Assembly: GCA_029959085.1 (NCBI GenBank)
Contig: JARWIR010000015.1
Location: 7,191,017-7,255,016 of the forward strand
DNA length: 64,000 nt
Direction of reading: 5' to 3'
Source of the DNA: Nemophila menziesii
Lineage: Eukaryota > Streptophyta > Magnoliopsida > Boraginales > Hydrophyllaceae
Shown: positions 24,112 through 37,225 of the stretch, in pieces
Position numbering within the stretch: the first letter of the stretch is position 1
How the letters are laid out: each line of letters starts with the position of its first letter
Translations under genes and position numbers: made by a program
The notes under the pieces: generated by a model
Told to the model about the DNA's origin: nothing
Databases searched by the model: none
What the model saw: the letters and a program-made list of their open reading frames with translations, nothing else

Positions 24112-25653
24112 ATACTTTTGAATTAGAAAAAACAACACCTACTAAAATCCAATCAAAGAGCATATGATTCTTAGTTTGTAGTACAAATTCTTTGTCAATA
24201 ACACTCCTCCCTACATCAATGTGAAGTCGGTTAACGTTGTATTGTTGATCTATGTATATATTTATTTTCTTCAGTCTTATCTCACTCGGTAGTTATGTTA
24301 TGTGTATTATTTTGTGATTCTTGGGTATCTATGAATTAAGCTTCAAATATATGGATTTTTTTTCAAGATTTGAATTAAGACAGTGATTTGGATAATGCAG
24401 TGAATCTTTTACTTGTTGATATGGAGATGCGACTGAATAATTAAATATATCGTGAAGAGAAAAATGATTAAGCTTGATGATGTTGTCTTTCTGACAATTT
24501 TTTGAGAAAAAACAGTGAACCTAAAAATGCTTAAGGTTGGGAAAACTAGCTACGTTTACTACTTAGAAATTCCTTGGAAATTCTCTTAATCAGGGTATAT
24601 GATTCTTACATAACCTTATATGCAGTGGTGATACAATGGCGGAGCACATATATTTTGTTAGGGAAGGGGGGCACCGCAAATAAATTTCCAACTTTATTGC
24701 AGTATAAGTCCTCATGAAATGCGAAAATTGCAAAGAAAGATTATGAAAATTATGGGTGGGGCGATAAGTTAATAATATATGCTTTTTTACAGGGGTATAT
24801 TATTTATTTTTTTATTTTAAAATGTAAGATCCAAAATGTCATGTGGCTCCAGCTTTTACAAGTGATGAGAAGACATGATATTTAGCATAGCCTAATCAAT
24901 TTTTGGAGCAATATATGAACTTTTTAAATTAATTAAGATGCATGACTTAAATAATATACAGTATAGAGAATGCTTAAACATATAGGATTATTGGTGAAAA
25001 TGAAGGTACTTCATCAAGTTTGACTATTTAATTGAGCTAACAAGTTATTATATCGATGTTAAAATACTTACTAAATTGGGTGTTAAGTTTGAAATCTGTG
25101 GAAATCCGTCTCAATATTAGAAACTATATAGAAATACCTTCAAGAGTTATGTCAAGCATGTGATTTGGCATCTCATGTGCAAAAAGCCGATTAATTTCTT
25201 TCCCATTTAAAGGTATATGCCTGAAATTGGTCCATCAAATTTTGCGATTTCTTTAACTATGAGATTAGATTTTCTTGGATGATTATACTCTATTGGTTCA
25301 TATTAGCTGTACTAATTCACGTATTGTGTAAAAGATGGTAACTTTTAGTTTGGAAATGGGTGTGTTCGAATTGGATTAGAGTAGTAAAAGCAAGTAATTA
25401 AGGATTAAAGATTATGTAGACAACTATTGAATACGCTAATAAAGAATGTCGTATATTTGGCATGTTTTTTGTCTATAGATTGTAAAACCTCTGTTCTAAC
25501 AAAGATGTAAGAACTCGTTAGGGTACTATTTATCATATATATATATTCCTTTTTGTTGCTTGACTTGTTTTACATTAGCAGTCACTAAATAATTTCTGCT
25601 CCCCAGTTAGTAAAATTTTGTGAAGGAAAAGTACACCTCTAATGTAGTAATAT

Positions 25654-25735
25654 GAGAGAGAGAGAGAGATAGAGAGTTAGAGAGAGAGAGGGGGAGAGAG
25701 GAACAGAGGGAGGGAGGGAAGGGAGGGGGGAGGGG

Positions 25736-25817
<82 letters not shown>
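25654..25817. repeat. GA/G-rich purine tract in U4
   Basis: Has the G-block and about 75 bp of right (GA)n, followed by GATAAGAGAG, shared only with U8. Confidence 0.8.
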
Positions 25818-25820
<3 letters not shown>

Positions 25821-26737
25821 GAGAGTTGTTGAAATGTAATTTTATTATATTTGCCGCTTTTATATATAGTTGTTTATACGTACATATCAATCATAATGGT
25901 ATATCGTTAAAAATGATTTACAGCTGTTGAATATATACAGAAGAAGTCATAAGCTAACAAATTACTGCTAGAGAAGTATGATTAGTATTCTCCTTAACAC
26001 TTCACTTTATGGAAGTTTGCATCATATAAGGTAACCAAAAACTGTAGCTTTAAGTCATTTACTAAAAAGATAAGGCACTTGATCTTGGGTGGTATGTATG
26101 TATCTAAGCTTGAAAGATGTAAGGAGCAACGTGAAATCTAACAAAGTAGTAGTCCACACCTAGAAGAGGGGAGTGATAAGAGGCACTTTGAGATAATTCA
26201 AAAGATAGGCTAACCACATAAATTTTGCAATAATGTGAGTTATTGCCCTGTATCCAGTCTCACTGTTCTTATAATGCAAAATAAATTATAGGATATTCTA
26301 CAAAAGGTGATTATAATTTATGAAAAGAAAGACAACAAGTTAATCAATGATCTTGTTGTTTCTTTAAAACTCAATATGGAGAAGAAGAGAGTTGCTAAAA
26401 TAGAATTTTATTCAGCCTTGAATGCATATTTGTATATAAATTAAGTTTTTAGTTATAACTATTAAATGAAGATACATGACAACTAATATACTAACACAGT
26501 GCAGTTATTTAACGGATTAATAGATGTAAAAGTATCTCGAGCCTTCCATTATGTGATACTAATTCAGTGCATAGTGTTCAGGTACTCATGGTTGAGATGT
26601 ACAAATTGTAGGTTTTTGGAATATATCATCACTATATTGTGGTCCGAAATATATCCTCACTATATTGTGGTAAGAGGAATTTATTATGTTTTTTTTTCCG
26701 AGCTCCTAATTTGCAATTAAGATTTAATAAAGGTTAA

Positions 26738-26836
26738 TTGGGCCGGTTATATGAGTTACTGAAAATCTTAAAGCTTATTATAGCTAGGGTTTACGGTAGT
26801 CAACTGAAGGCCCATACATATATACATCCCTTTATA
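26738..26836 (+). promoter_or_regulatory. Promoter-like block in U5
   Basis: TTGGGCC, TAGGGTTTA and AAGGCCCATA are present. The TATA run is interrupted (CATATATACATCCC), as in U9. Confidence 0.52.
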
Positions 26837-27649
26837 GAAATCAAAGTTGTGCGGCGTATATTGTTTGTCGAAGTAGATTTGTGATTTTTGTAGCTGGAAA
26901 GGGAAAGAGAGGAAATTAAATATCATTCACTTTTAAAGCGGTGCCAGAGAGAAGATCTGCGGAAATATGTCGAAATATAATACTCCATCAGATAGATTAA
27001 AGACATTAATTTGGTGGTGGACTTGAATTCAAGTACATCAGATCTGTTTGGGGTTTTGTCCCTGTTGTAAAAGTTTTGTGAAAGGAAAAAGTCACAATCC
27101 AAATCTAGCTCCAGCCCCAGCGCTCCTGCTCCAGTTCTATCTCTTGTCCAGGTTCCAGTTCCTTCTACTTTCACGGGACCTTTAGGCTCCATAACAATAA
27201 TACTTTATCCAAGATAGAAAACTTATATATATTCTGCATATATCTTATTCTCAAGCCATGGGATTGAAAATAGGAAATTAGCTGTAATGGAAATTCTCCC
27301 TTCGTTGAAGGCTTTGATCTAGATGGACCATTTCGACAACATTCCCAATTTCGTTGGTTAACTCAAGACTTTTTGTAGTGTTAGTTTGTTAAAGCCTTAG
27401 ATTGTATCTACTAAAAAATAAGGGCATAAATTTACTGATGCACGAACCAAGTAAAAGGATATTCTTTCAATTTGTTTCTTTTAGGTTTTAGTTAACTAAT
27501 ATGCTACATAACTCATGTGTTTATACTATTTGGTTATTTTGAAAATAAGACCAGTAATTTATACGTAGATCATAAAATATAAATGTACATAAATTTTTAA
27601 GTATATAAATATTAATTCTTTTAGATAATATATAATTAGTAGGGGCAAG

Positions 27650-27760
27650 ACTTCCATCATATATTGGATGGTCCAATATTCATAGCATATCTATTAATTA
27701 TAATAACAAAACACATATCATTAGGTTAATTAGGTGACCATCCAATATTGGATGGAAGAT
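27650..27760. repeat. Nested inverted repeat in U5
   Basis: Both palindromes are intact. Confidence 0.5.
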
Positions 27761-28211
27761 ATTTCCAAATTATAGAGTTTAAAAAAAATCAAAATATGAA
27801 ATATAACTATTTTTATGATTAACAATACACATCTTGTGTTTCTCTAAAACAAAATGTAGTATTAAAAATTTATTTATTTTTCTATAAATTTAAAAACGTA
27901 AACATTAACCCTAACCCGTCCATTTTAACTATAAAGATAGGAATTCATCATTAAGGTCTCACGCCGCCACTATTTTATTACTATTTGATATCTCATTCTC
28001 TTCTAATCTGATTTATATTCTTATCATTTCTTCTCCTTTTTATAATGTTTCTTTAGTTTCCAATTTCGATTTTAAACAAGTGGATTCACTATCTTTTATG
28101 TCTCAGATCGATGGACATTTCATTTCAATTTAAATGTATGTATTTCTTGATCTATTTTTATTTTTTTTGATAAACTTTATATGCTAATACAAATTGTTCC
28201 ACCGGCTACAG

Positions 28212-28723
28212 AAGACAACAACGGATCAATGTGCTCAGCGATCTTGCTTCAAGGTTGTCTGATGACCCGTCTCTGTCGACTTTTATGCTTCTAAAGTAAG
28301 TCAATACAATCTCATCTAATTTTAAACATTTGACTCACCATTTCTCATGCTCTCTATGTCTCTCTTTGTTTCCAGGAAACAACTTCTGTTGGGCCTACAG
28401 ATAGTACATCTGTTGGGCCCACCCCAGTAAGTGAAAAAAGGAAAACATGGGCGTCCAGCGAAGCCCAAGCCCCGTGTATCACCCCTACCAGCACAATCCA
28501 ACCTTCTAACTCCAATTGTGGCCCAGCCTATTCCTCCTACTGTTCCTGTGGGCCACTACATCCCTACCCAGACTGCTCCTGTGGGCCACCACATCCCTAC
28601 CCAGACCGCTTCTACGCGAGGTATGTGCACTTTTAAAAAAAAATAATTTTGTGTCAGTCATCATGCATAATTCTCTGCTTCTAATCTTTAGTTGGAGACA
28701 CTCAACTCAAATTTAACTTATGA
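28212..28723 (+). pseudogene. Decayed AT-hook/repeat gene copy in U5
   Basis: Exon A 28212-28295 has lost a T (CTCTGTCGAC for CTCTGTTCGAC) and ends CTAAA instead of CTCAA. Exon B 28376-28620 gains a G before GAAAACATGG and has one changed motif residue (KHGRPAKPKPR). The -1 and +1 changes would cancel, but a TAA lies between them in the shifted frame. Exon C 28692-28723 is normal. The last repeat reads ACGCGAG before the donor. Confidence 0.5.
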
Positions 28724-30389
28724 TGGCCTAAGTGCACGTGACCTCCTTTAACTATTTTCTAGTATGTTATTTTGGCCATACACTGTAATAAACTATTCAA
28801 ACCTCCTTAAACTTGTTTTTTTCCATCCGTTGTTACCTAAGTAATGCCAATTTACTATTATACCCTTTCATATAATTACTTTTCATGACTTATTGTCTCC
28901 TTTCAGAGCTCTCTCTGTAAAGACGTCACCTTTTTAGAACAAATCTTCCTCGACTAGATTTTTCAATAAGATTTGCATACAAAACAAGCCTATTTGTGGT
29001 CCCATATAATTTTGATAGAACGTAATTTAGGTACTGTTGAATATTATTTTATGGTGTGTTGTGGCACCTATTGTTTTTAATAGTTGTGTACAACTGTAAT
29101 TAGGATTTTTGGTTATGATTTGGTATAAAGTTTATCGGATCTGGTGGTTCGGTGAAAAATACGTCAATAACTGTACATTTGTGTTGTTTTCAGGTGCGCG
29201 AAAGTGCAATTTTAAGGTTATTATTTTATAACTTTTGTGCAGTTCTTTTATCCACGAGAAAATATAGTTTTGAGGTGTTTTATTATTTTTAACCAAAAAA
29301 AAGGTTCTTTGTTATTGCACATTTTTTGGTTCAAATAAGTGTTAAGGTGCTGATGTGAGTGCGTGTTTTTATTACTCTTTGTGCAATCTTAATTAACATT
29401 TCAAATATCAATTGTGAGTGTTAATGTGCTTATGTTCTCTAATTCTGCAGATATAATAGTGTGCTTTGAATATCCAAGTTGAAGTCAATATGGTTTTGTG
29501 ATTAAATGTTTGTTTATTGTTTAACGAAAATGATTTGTCGGTTTTTTTATTTTTTGTGTTTTTTTGGGTAATAAATATGATGTAGTGGTTTTGTGATTTT
29601 TTCTTAGGTTTTGATGTTAAATTAAAAGTTTGAATGATTGCAATATTGAAAGGTGGTGCATAAATTTTGCTCGAATATACATTTTTTTTACTGAATTTAA
29701 CTGTACAAAAAAGATGAAAAAGAAGTTCTCTACACAAAAATTTACCAAAAAACTAAATTATGTTTAATTCAAATTAGCACAATTACGATAAGTTTAAATA
29801 TTACTATATACATCTTAATAGAGGCATCATACTTTAAGGTTGCCTTTTATTCAAAAAGGTCACCGAAATAAAAAGACACTCATGCCTAGGTATATTAAAT
29901 ATATCCATATTTGAGACACCATGAGAGTGAAGATGATTTGAATCATGTGGCATGTCAAATATTACAATATGAAATGTGGTATACCACAAATGAAATACCT
30001 ACTTTTGGGCAAATTTAGAAGGAGAAATTGATAATTGAGGAGGTCCCACGTTGTTGTTTGACCTGGGAAAGCTTTCTCACGTGTTGAAATACCTAATAAG
30101 TGATACTATTTACCATTAACTACACAATTTCTTGCAAATAAAAGAAATTTGAAAGAGATTTATGGAACAAAAAAAACCTACTTTTGGGCAAATTTGGAAG
30201 GAAAAATTGATAATTGAGGCGGTCCCACGTTGATGATTGACCCGGGCAAGTTTTTCAAGTCTTGATATAATTTTTGATGATGAATTGTGGAAAATAAATG
30301 GGGAGAGTTTTGAGAGAAAGAAAGAGAAATTATAAAATAATTGTGTTTTGAGTATCTCAATTCGCAACTTGCTATAATAAATACGCTAC

Positions 30390-30719
30390 CACTAATTGCG
30401 ACTACACAAATAGTCGCCAAAGACTCAAAAGTAGTTGTTAGTAATAACTTCTAACGACTACTTTAAGTAGTCGTTAAATAATCCAACCTAAAGCGACTAC
30501 ACATTGGCGGTGGGAAATTAATTAAAAAATACAAAAACCCACTAGCGACTATTTCTTGTAGTCGTGAAAAACAAAAATTACTAACGTCTACTACTGGGTA
30601 GTCGAGAAACATACCATGTAGTCGTTAAAGGCATGTAGTCGCTAGTGGTGGTTGTTTTTAGCGACTACATCGCGTAGTCGCGAAAAGTTTAGCCGCTAGA
30701 GGCTTGCGTTGTAGTAGTG
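30390..30719. mobile_element. CACTA-like hairpin cluster in U5
   Basis: Complete length. The first hairpin has one arm mismatch (CACAAATAGTCGCC). The rest follows the U3 form. Confidence 0.5.
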
Positions 30720-32270
30720 ATACTTTTGAATTAGAAAAAACAACACCTACTAAAATCCAATCAAAGAGCATATGATTCTTAGTTTGTAGTACAAATTCTT
30801 TGTCAAAAACACTCTTCCCTACATCAATGTGAAGTCGGTTAACGTTGTATTGTTGATCTATGTATATATTTATTTTCTTCAGTCTTATCTCACTCGGTAG
30901 TTATGTTATGTGTATTGTTTTGTGATTCTTGGGTATATATGAATTAAGCTTCAAATATATGGATTTTTTTTCAAGATTTGAATTAAGACAGTGATTTGGA
31001 TAATGCAGTGAATGCTTTTACTTGTTGATATGGAGATGCGACTGAATAATTAAATATATCGTGAAGAGAAAAATGATTAAGGTTGATGATGTTGTCTTTC
31101 TGACAATTTTTTGAGAAAAAACAGTGAACCTAAAAATGCTTAAGGTTGGGAAAACTAGCTACGTTAACTACTTAGAAATTCCTTGGAAATTCTCTTAATC
31201 AGGGTATATGATTCTTACATAACCTTATATGCAGTGGTGATGCAATGGCGGAGCACATATATTTTGTTAGGGAAGGGGGGCACCGCAAATAAATTTCCAA
31301 CTTAATTGCAGTATAAGTCCTCATGAAATGCGAAAATTGCAAAGAAAGATTATGAAAATTAGGGGTGGGGCGATAAGTTAATAATATATGCTTTTTTACA
31401 GGGGTATATTATTTATTTTTTTATTTTAAAATGTAATATCCAAAATGTCATGTGGCTCCAGCTTTTACAAGTGATGAGAAGACATGATATTTAGCATAGC
31501 CTAATCAATTTTTGGAGCAATATATGAACTTTTTAAATTAATTAAGATGCATGACTTAAATAATATACTGTATAGAGAATGATTAAACATATAGGATTAT
31601 TGGTGAAAATGAAGGTACTTCATCAAGTTTGACTATTTAATTGAGCTAACAAGTTTTTATATCGATGTTAATATACTTACTAAATTGGGTGTTAAGTTTG
31701 AAATCTGTGGAAATCCGTCTCAATATTAGAAACTATATAGAAATACCTTCAAGATTTATGTCAAGCATGTGATTTGGCATCTCATGTGCAAAAAGCTGAT
31801 TAATTTCTTTCCCATTTAAAGGTATATGCCTGAAATTGGTCCATCAAATTTTGCGATTTCTTTAAATATGAGATTAGATTTTCTTGGATGATTATACTCT
31901 ATTGGTTCATATTAGCTTTACTAATTCACGTATTGTGTAAAAGATGGTAACTTTTAGTTTGGAAATGGGTGTGTTCGAATTGGATTAGAGTAGTAAAAGC
32001 AAGTAATTAAGGATTAAAGATTATGTAGACAACTATTGTATACGCTAATAAAGAATGTCATATATTTGGAATGTTTTTTGTCTATAGATTGTAAAACCTC
32101 TGATCTAACAAAGATGTAAGAACTCGTTAGGGTACTATTTATCATATATATATATATATATATCCCTTTTTGTTGCTTGACTTGTTTTACATTAGCAGTC
32201 ACTAAATAATTTCTGCTCCCCAGTTTGTAAAATTTTATGAAGGAAAAGTACACCTCTAATGTAGTAATAT

Positions 32271-32296
32271 GAGAGAGAGAGAGAGAGAGAGAGAGA
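32271..32296. repeat. Pure GA run in U5
   Basis: Only 26 bp of (GA)n; the G-block is absent. Confidence 0.8.
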
Positions 32297-33216
32297 TTAG
32301 AGAGTTGTTGAAAAGTAATTTTATTATATTTGCCGCTTTTATATATAGTTGTTTATACGTACATATCAATCATAATGGTATATCGTTAAAAATGATTTAC
32401 AGCTGTTAAATATATACAGAAGAAGTCATACACTAACAAATTACTGCTGGAGAAGTATGATTAGTATTCTCCTTAACACTTCACTTTATGGAAGTTTGCA
32501 TCATATAAGGTAACCAAAAACTGTAGCTTTAAGTCATTTAGTAAAAAGATAAGGAACTTGATCTTGGGTGGTATGTATGTATCTAAGCTTGAAAGATGTA
32601 AGGAGCAACGTGAAATCTAACAAAGTAGTAGTCCACACCTAGAAGAGGGGAGTGATAAGAGGCACTTTGAGATCATTCAAAAGATAGGCTAACCACATAA
32701 ATTTTGCAATAATGTGAGTTATTGCCCTGTATCCAGTCTCACTGTTCTTATAATGCAAAATAAATTATAGGATATTCTACAAAAGGTGATTATAATTTAT
32801 GAAAAGAAAGACAACAAGTTAATCAATAATCTTGTTGTTTCTTTAAAACTCAATATGGAGAAGAAGAGAGTTGCTAAAATAGAATTTTATTCAGCCTTGA
32901 ATGCATATTTGTATATAAATTAAGTTTTTAGTTTAAACTATTAAATGAAGTTACATGACAACTAATATACTAACACAGTGCAGTTATGTAACGGATTAAT
33001 AGATGTAAAAGTATCTCGAGCCTTCCATTATGTGATACTAATTCAATGCATAGTGTTCAGCTACTCATGGTTGAGATGTACAAATTGTAGGTTTTTGGAA
33101 TATATCATCACTATATTGTGGTCCGAAATATATCCTCACTATATTGTGGTCAGAGGAATTTATTATGTTTTTTTTTCTGAGGTCCTAATTTGTAATTAAG
33201 ATTTAATAGAGGTTAA

Positions 33217-33316
33217 TTGGGCTGGTTATATGAGTTACCGAAAATCTTAAAGCCTATTATAGCTAGGGTTGACGGTAGTCAACTGAAGGCCCATACATAT
33301 ATATATCCCTTTATAG
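33217..33316 (+). promoter_or_regulatory. Promoter-like block in U6, telo-box altered
   Basis: TTGGGCT and AAGGCCCATA are kept. The telo-box carries one change, TAGGGTTGA instead of TAGGGTTTA, the only such change among the nine units. Confidence 0.5.
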
Positions 33317-34154
33317 AAATCAAAGTTGTTCGGCGTATATTGTTTGTAGAAGTAGATTTGTGATTTCTGTAGCTGGAAAGGGAAAGAGAGGAAATTAAAT
33401 ATCATTCGCTTTTAAAGCGGTGCCAGAGAGAAGATCTGCGGAAATATGTCGAAATATAATACTCCGTCAGTTGAGTTCTCCATCAGATAGATTAAAGACA
33501 TAAATTTGGTGGTGGACTTGAATTCAAGTCCATCAGATCAGTTTGGGGTTTTGTCCCTGTTGTAAAAGTTTTGTGAAAGGAAAAAGTCACAATCCAAATC
33601 CAGCTCCAGCTTCAACGTCTGCTCCAGCTCCTGCTCCAGTTCTATCTCTTGTCCAGGTTCCAGTTCCTTCTACTTTCACGGGACCTTTAGGCTCCATAAC
33701 AATAATACTTTATCCAAGATAGAAAACTTATATATATTCTGCATATATCTTATTCTCAAGACATGGGATTTAAAATAGGAAATTAGCTGTAATGGAAATT
33801 CTCCCTTCGTTGAAGGCTTTGATCTAGATGGACCATTTCGACAACATTCCCAATTTCGTTGGTTAACTCAAGACTTTTTGTATTGTTAGTTTGTTAAAGC
33901 CTTAGATTGTATCTACTAATAAATAAGGGCATAAATTTACTGATGCACAAACCAAGTAAAAGGATATTCTTTCAATTTGTTTCTTTTAGGTTTTAGTTAA
34001 CTAATATGCTACATAACTCATGTGTTTATACTATTTGGTTATTTTGAAAATAAGACCAGTAATTTATACGTAGATCATAAAATATAAATGTACATAAATT
34101 TTTAAGTATATAAATATTAATTTTTTTAGATAATATATAATTAGTAGGGGCAAG

Positions 34155-34265
34155 ACTTCCATCATATATTGGATGGTCCAATATTCATAGCATATCTATT
34201 AATTATAATAACAAAACACATATCATTAGGTTAATTAGGTGACCATCCAATATTGGATGGAAGAT
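34155..34265. repeat. Nested inverted repeat in U6
   Basis: Both palindromes are intact. Confidence 0.5.
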
Positions 34266-34716
34266 ATTTCCAAATTATAGAGTTTAAAAAAAATCAAAAT
34301 ATGAAATATAACTATTTTTATGATTAACAATACACATCTTGTGTTTCTCTAAAACAAAATGTAGTATTAAAAATTTATTTATTTTTCTATAAATTTAAAA
34401 ACGTAAACATTAACCCCAACCCGTCCATTTTAACTATAAAGATAGGAATTCATCATTAAGGTCTTACGCCGCCACTATTTTATTACTATTTGATATCTCA
34501 TTCTCTTCTAATCTGATTTATATTCTTATCATTTCTTCTCCTTTTTATAATGTTTCTTTAGTTTCCAATTTCGATTTTAAACAAGTGGATTCACTATCTT
34601 TTATGTCTCAGATCGATGGACATTTCATTTCAATTTAAATGTATGTATTTCTTGATCTATTTTTATTTTTTGTGATAAACTTTATATGCTAATACAAATT
34701 GTTCCACCGGCTACAG

Positions 34717-35228
34717 AAGACAACAACGGATCAATGTGCTCAGCGATCTTGCTTCAAGGTTGTCTGATGACCCGTCTCTGTTCGACTTTTATGCTTCTCA
34801 AGTAAGTCAATACAATCTCATCTAATTTTAAACATTTGACTCACCATTTCTCATGCTCTCTATGTCTCTCTTTGTTTCCAGGAAACAACTTATGTTGGGC
34901 CTACCGATAGTCCATCTGTTGGGCCCACCCCAGTAAGTGAAAAAAGAAAACCTGGGCGTCCAGCTAAGCCCAAGCCCCGTGTATCACCCCTACCAGCCCA
35001 ATCCAACCTTCGAACTCCAATTGTGGCCCAGCCTATTCCTCCTACTGTTCCTGTGGGCCACTACATCCCTACCTAGACTGCTCCTGTGGGCCACCACATC
35101 CCTACCCAGACTGCTTCTACGCAAGGTATGTGCACTTTTAAAAAAAAATAATTTTGTGTCAGTCATCATGCATAATTCTCTGCTTCTAATCTTTAGTTGG
35201 AGACACTCAACTCAAGTTTAACTTATGA
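34717..35228 (+). pseudogene. AT-hook/repeat gene copy in U6 with one nonsense codon
   Basis: Exon A 34717-34801, exon B 34882-35125 and exon C 35197-35228 match U3 in length and frame. The only break is in the first 11-residue repeat: ACC CAG ACT has become ACC TAG ACT (near 35073), a C-to-T change. The AT-hook-like motif KRKPGRPAKPKPR lies before the stop, so a shortened protein could still be made. Confidence 0.5.
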
Positions 35229-36895
35229 TGGCCTAAGTGCACGTGACCTCCTTTAACTATTTTCTAGTATGTTATTTTGGCCATACACTGTAATAAACTA
35301 TTCAAACCTCCTTAAACTTGTTTTTTTTCCATCCGTTGTTAACTAAGTAATGCCAATTTACTATTATACCCTTTCATATAATTACTTTTCATGACTTATT
35401 GTCTCCTTTCAGAGCTCTCTCTGTAAAGACGTCACCTTTTTAGAACAAATCTTCCTCGACTAGATTTTTCAATAAGATTTGCATACAAAACAAGCCTATT
35501 TGTGGTCCCATATAATTTTGATAGAACGTAATTTAGGTACTGTTGATTATTATTTTATGGTGTGTTGTGGCACCTATTGTTTTTAATAGTTGTGTACAAC
35601 TGTAATTAGGATTTTTGGTTATGATTTGGTATAAAGTTTATCGGATCTGGTGGTTCGGTGAAAAATACGTCAATAACTATACATTTGTGTTTTTTCCAGG
35701 TGCGCGAAAGTGCAATTTTAAGGTTATTATTTTATAACTTTTGTGCAGTTCTTTTATCCACGAGAAAATATAGTTTTGAGGTGTTTTATTATTTTTAACC
35801 AAAAAAAAGGTTCTTTGTTATTGCATATTTTTTGGTTCAAATAAGTGTTAAGGTGCTGATGTGAGTGCGTGTTTTTATTACTCTTTGTGCAATCTTAATT
35901 AACATTTCAAATATCAATTGTGAGTGTTAATGTGCTTATGTTCTCTAATTCTGCAGATATAATAGTGTGCTTTGAAGATCCAAGTTGAAGTCAATCTGGT
36001 TTTGTGATTAAATGTTTGTTTATTGTTTAACGAAAAAGATTTGTCGGTTTTTTTATTTTTTGTGTTTTTTTGGGTAATAAATATGATGTAGTGGTTTTGT
36101 GATTTTTTCTTAGGTTTTGATGTTAAATTAAAAGTTTGAATGATTGCAATATTGAAAGGTGGTGCATAAATTTTGGTCGAATGTACATTTTTTTTACTGA
36201 ATTTAACTGTACAAAAAAGATGAAAAAGAAGTTCTCTACACAAAAATTTACCAAAAAACTAAATTATGTTTAATTCAAATTAGCACAATTACGATAAGTT
36301 TAAATATTACTAAATACATCTTAATAGAGGCATCATACTTTAAGGTTGCCTTTTATTCAAAAAGGTCACCGAAATAAAAAGACACTCATGCCTAGGTATA
36401 TTAAATATATCCATATTTGAGACACCATGAGAGTGAAGATGATTTGAATCATGTGGCATGTCAAATATTACAATATGAAATGTGGTATACCACAAATGAA
36501 ATACCTACTTTTGGGCAAATTTAGAAGGAGAAATTGATAATTGAGGAGGTCCCACGTTGTTGTTTGACCTGGGAAAGCTTTCTCACGTGTTGAAATACCT
36601 AATAAGTGATACTATTTACCATTAACTACACAATTTCTTGCAAATAAAAGAAATTTGAAAGAGATTTATGGAACAAAAAAAACCTACTTTTGGGCAAATT
36701 TGGAAGGAAAAATTGATAATTGAGGCGGTCCCACGTTGATGATTGACCCGGGCAAGTTTTTCAAGTCTTGATATAATTTTTGATGATGAATTGTGGAAAA
36801 AAAATGGGGAGAGTTTTGAGAGAAAGAAAGAGAAATTATAAAATAATTGTGTTTTGAGTATCTCAATTCGCAACTTGCTATAATAAATACGCTAC

Positions 36896-37225
36896 CACTA
36901 ATTGCGACTACACAAGTAGTCGCCAAAGACTCAAAAGTAGTTGTTAGTAATAACTTCTAACGACTACTTTAAGTAGTCGTTAAATAATCCAACCTAAAGC
37001 GACTACACATTGGCGGTGGGAAATTAATTAAAAAATACAAAAACCCACTAGCGACTATTTCTTGTAGTCGTGAAAAACAAAAATTACTAACGTCTACTAC
37101 TGGGTAGTCGAGAAACATACCATGTAGTCGTTAAAGGCATGTAGTCGCTAGTGGTGCTTGTTTTTAGCGACTACATCGCGTAGTCGCGAAAAGTTTAGCC
37201 GCTAGAGGCTTGCGTTGTAGTAGTG
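36896..37225. mobile_element. CACTA-like hairpin cluster in U6
   Basis: Complete length, U3 form. The U6 change from U3-type to U2-type sequence occurs just after this cluster. Confidence 0.5.

Larger units (their letters stand above)
19711..26317. repeat. Tandem unit U4
   Basis: Fourth period, 6607 bp. It pairs with U8: both have GTTGGGT and CTGTTAGGCCC in exon B, the same one-base deletion giving GTTCTGTGG, and the loss of the bases between GGTGGTTC and AATAACTG (22560; also in U7 and U8). Its last 700 bp share GATAAGAGAG, GTTGAATATATA, CATAAGCTAAC and TTTACTAAAAAG only with U8. Confidence 0.95.
26318..32796. repeat. Tandem unit U5 (mosaic)
   Basis: Fifth and shortest complete period, 6479 bp. 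The left end matches U9 at several private variants: CAGGTACTCATGG, GGTAAGAGG, CGAGCTCC, AAAGCTTATT and TATATACATCC. The section near 27500-27640 has U3/U6/U7-type variants (ATATGCTAC, AATTAGTAGG). GGTCTCACGCC (27956) and CTAAAG at the end of exon A are again U9-type, and from exon B rightward the unit is U3/U6-type. It lacks the G-rich block. Confidence 0.95.

Noticed and set aside
34937..35221. Plus-strand frame ENLGVQLSPSPVYHPYQ through LLLWATTSLPRLLL
   Set aside because: In units with open exons this is the off-frame reading of exon B and runs through the intron. Only in U4 and U8 could the last part be used.
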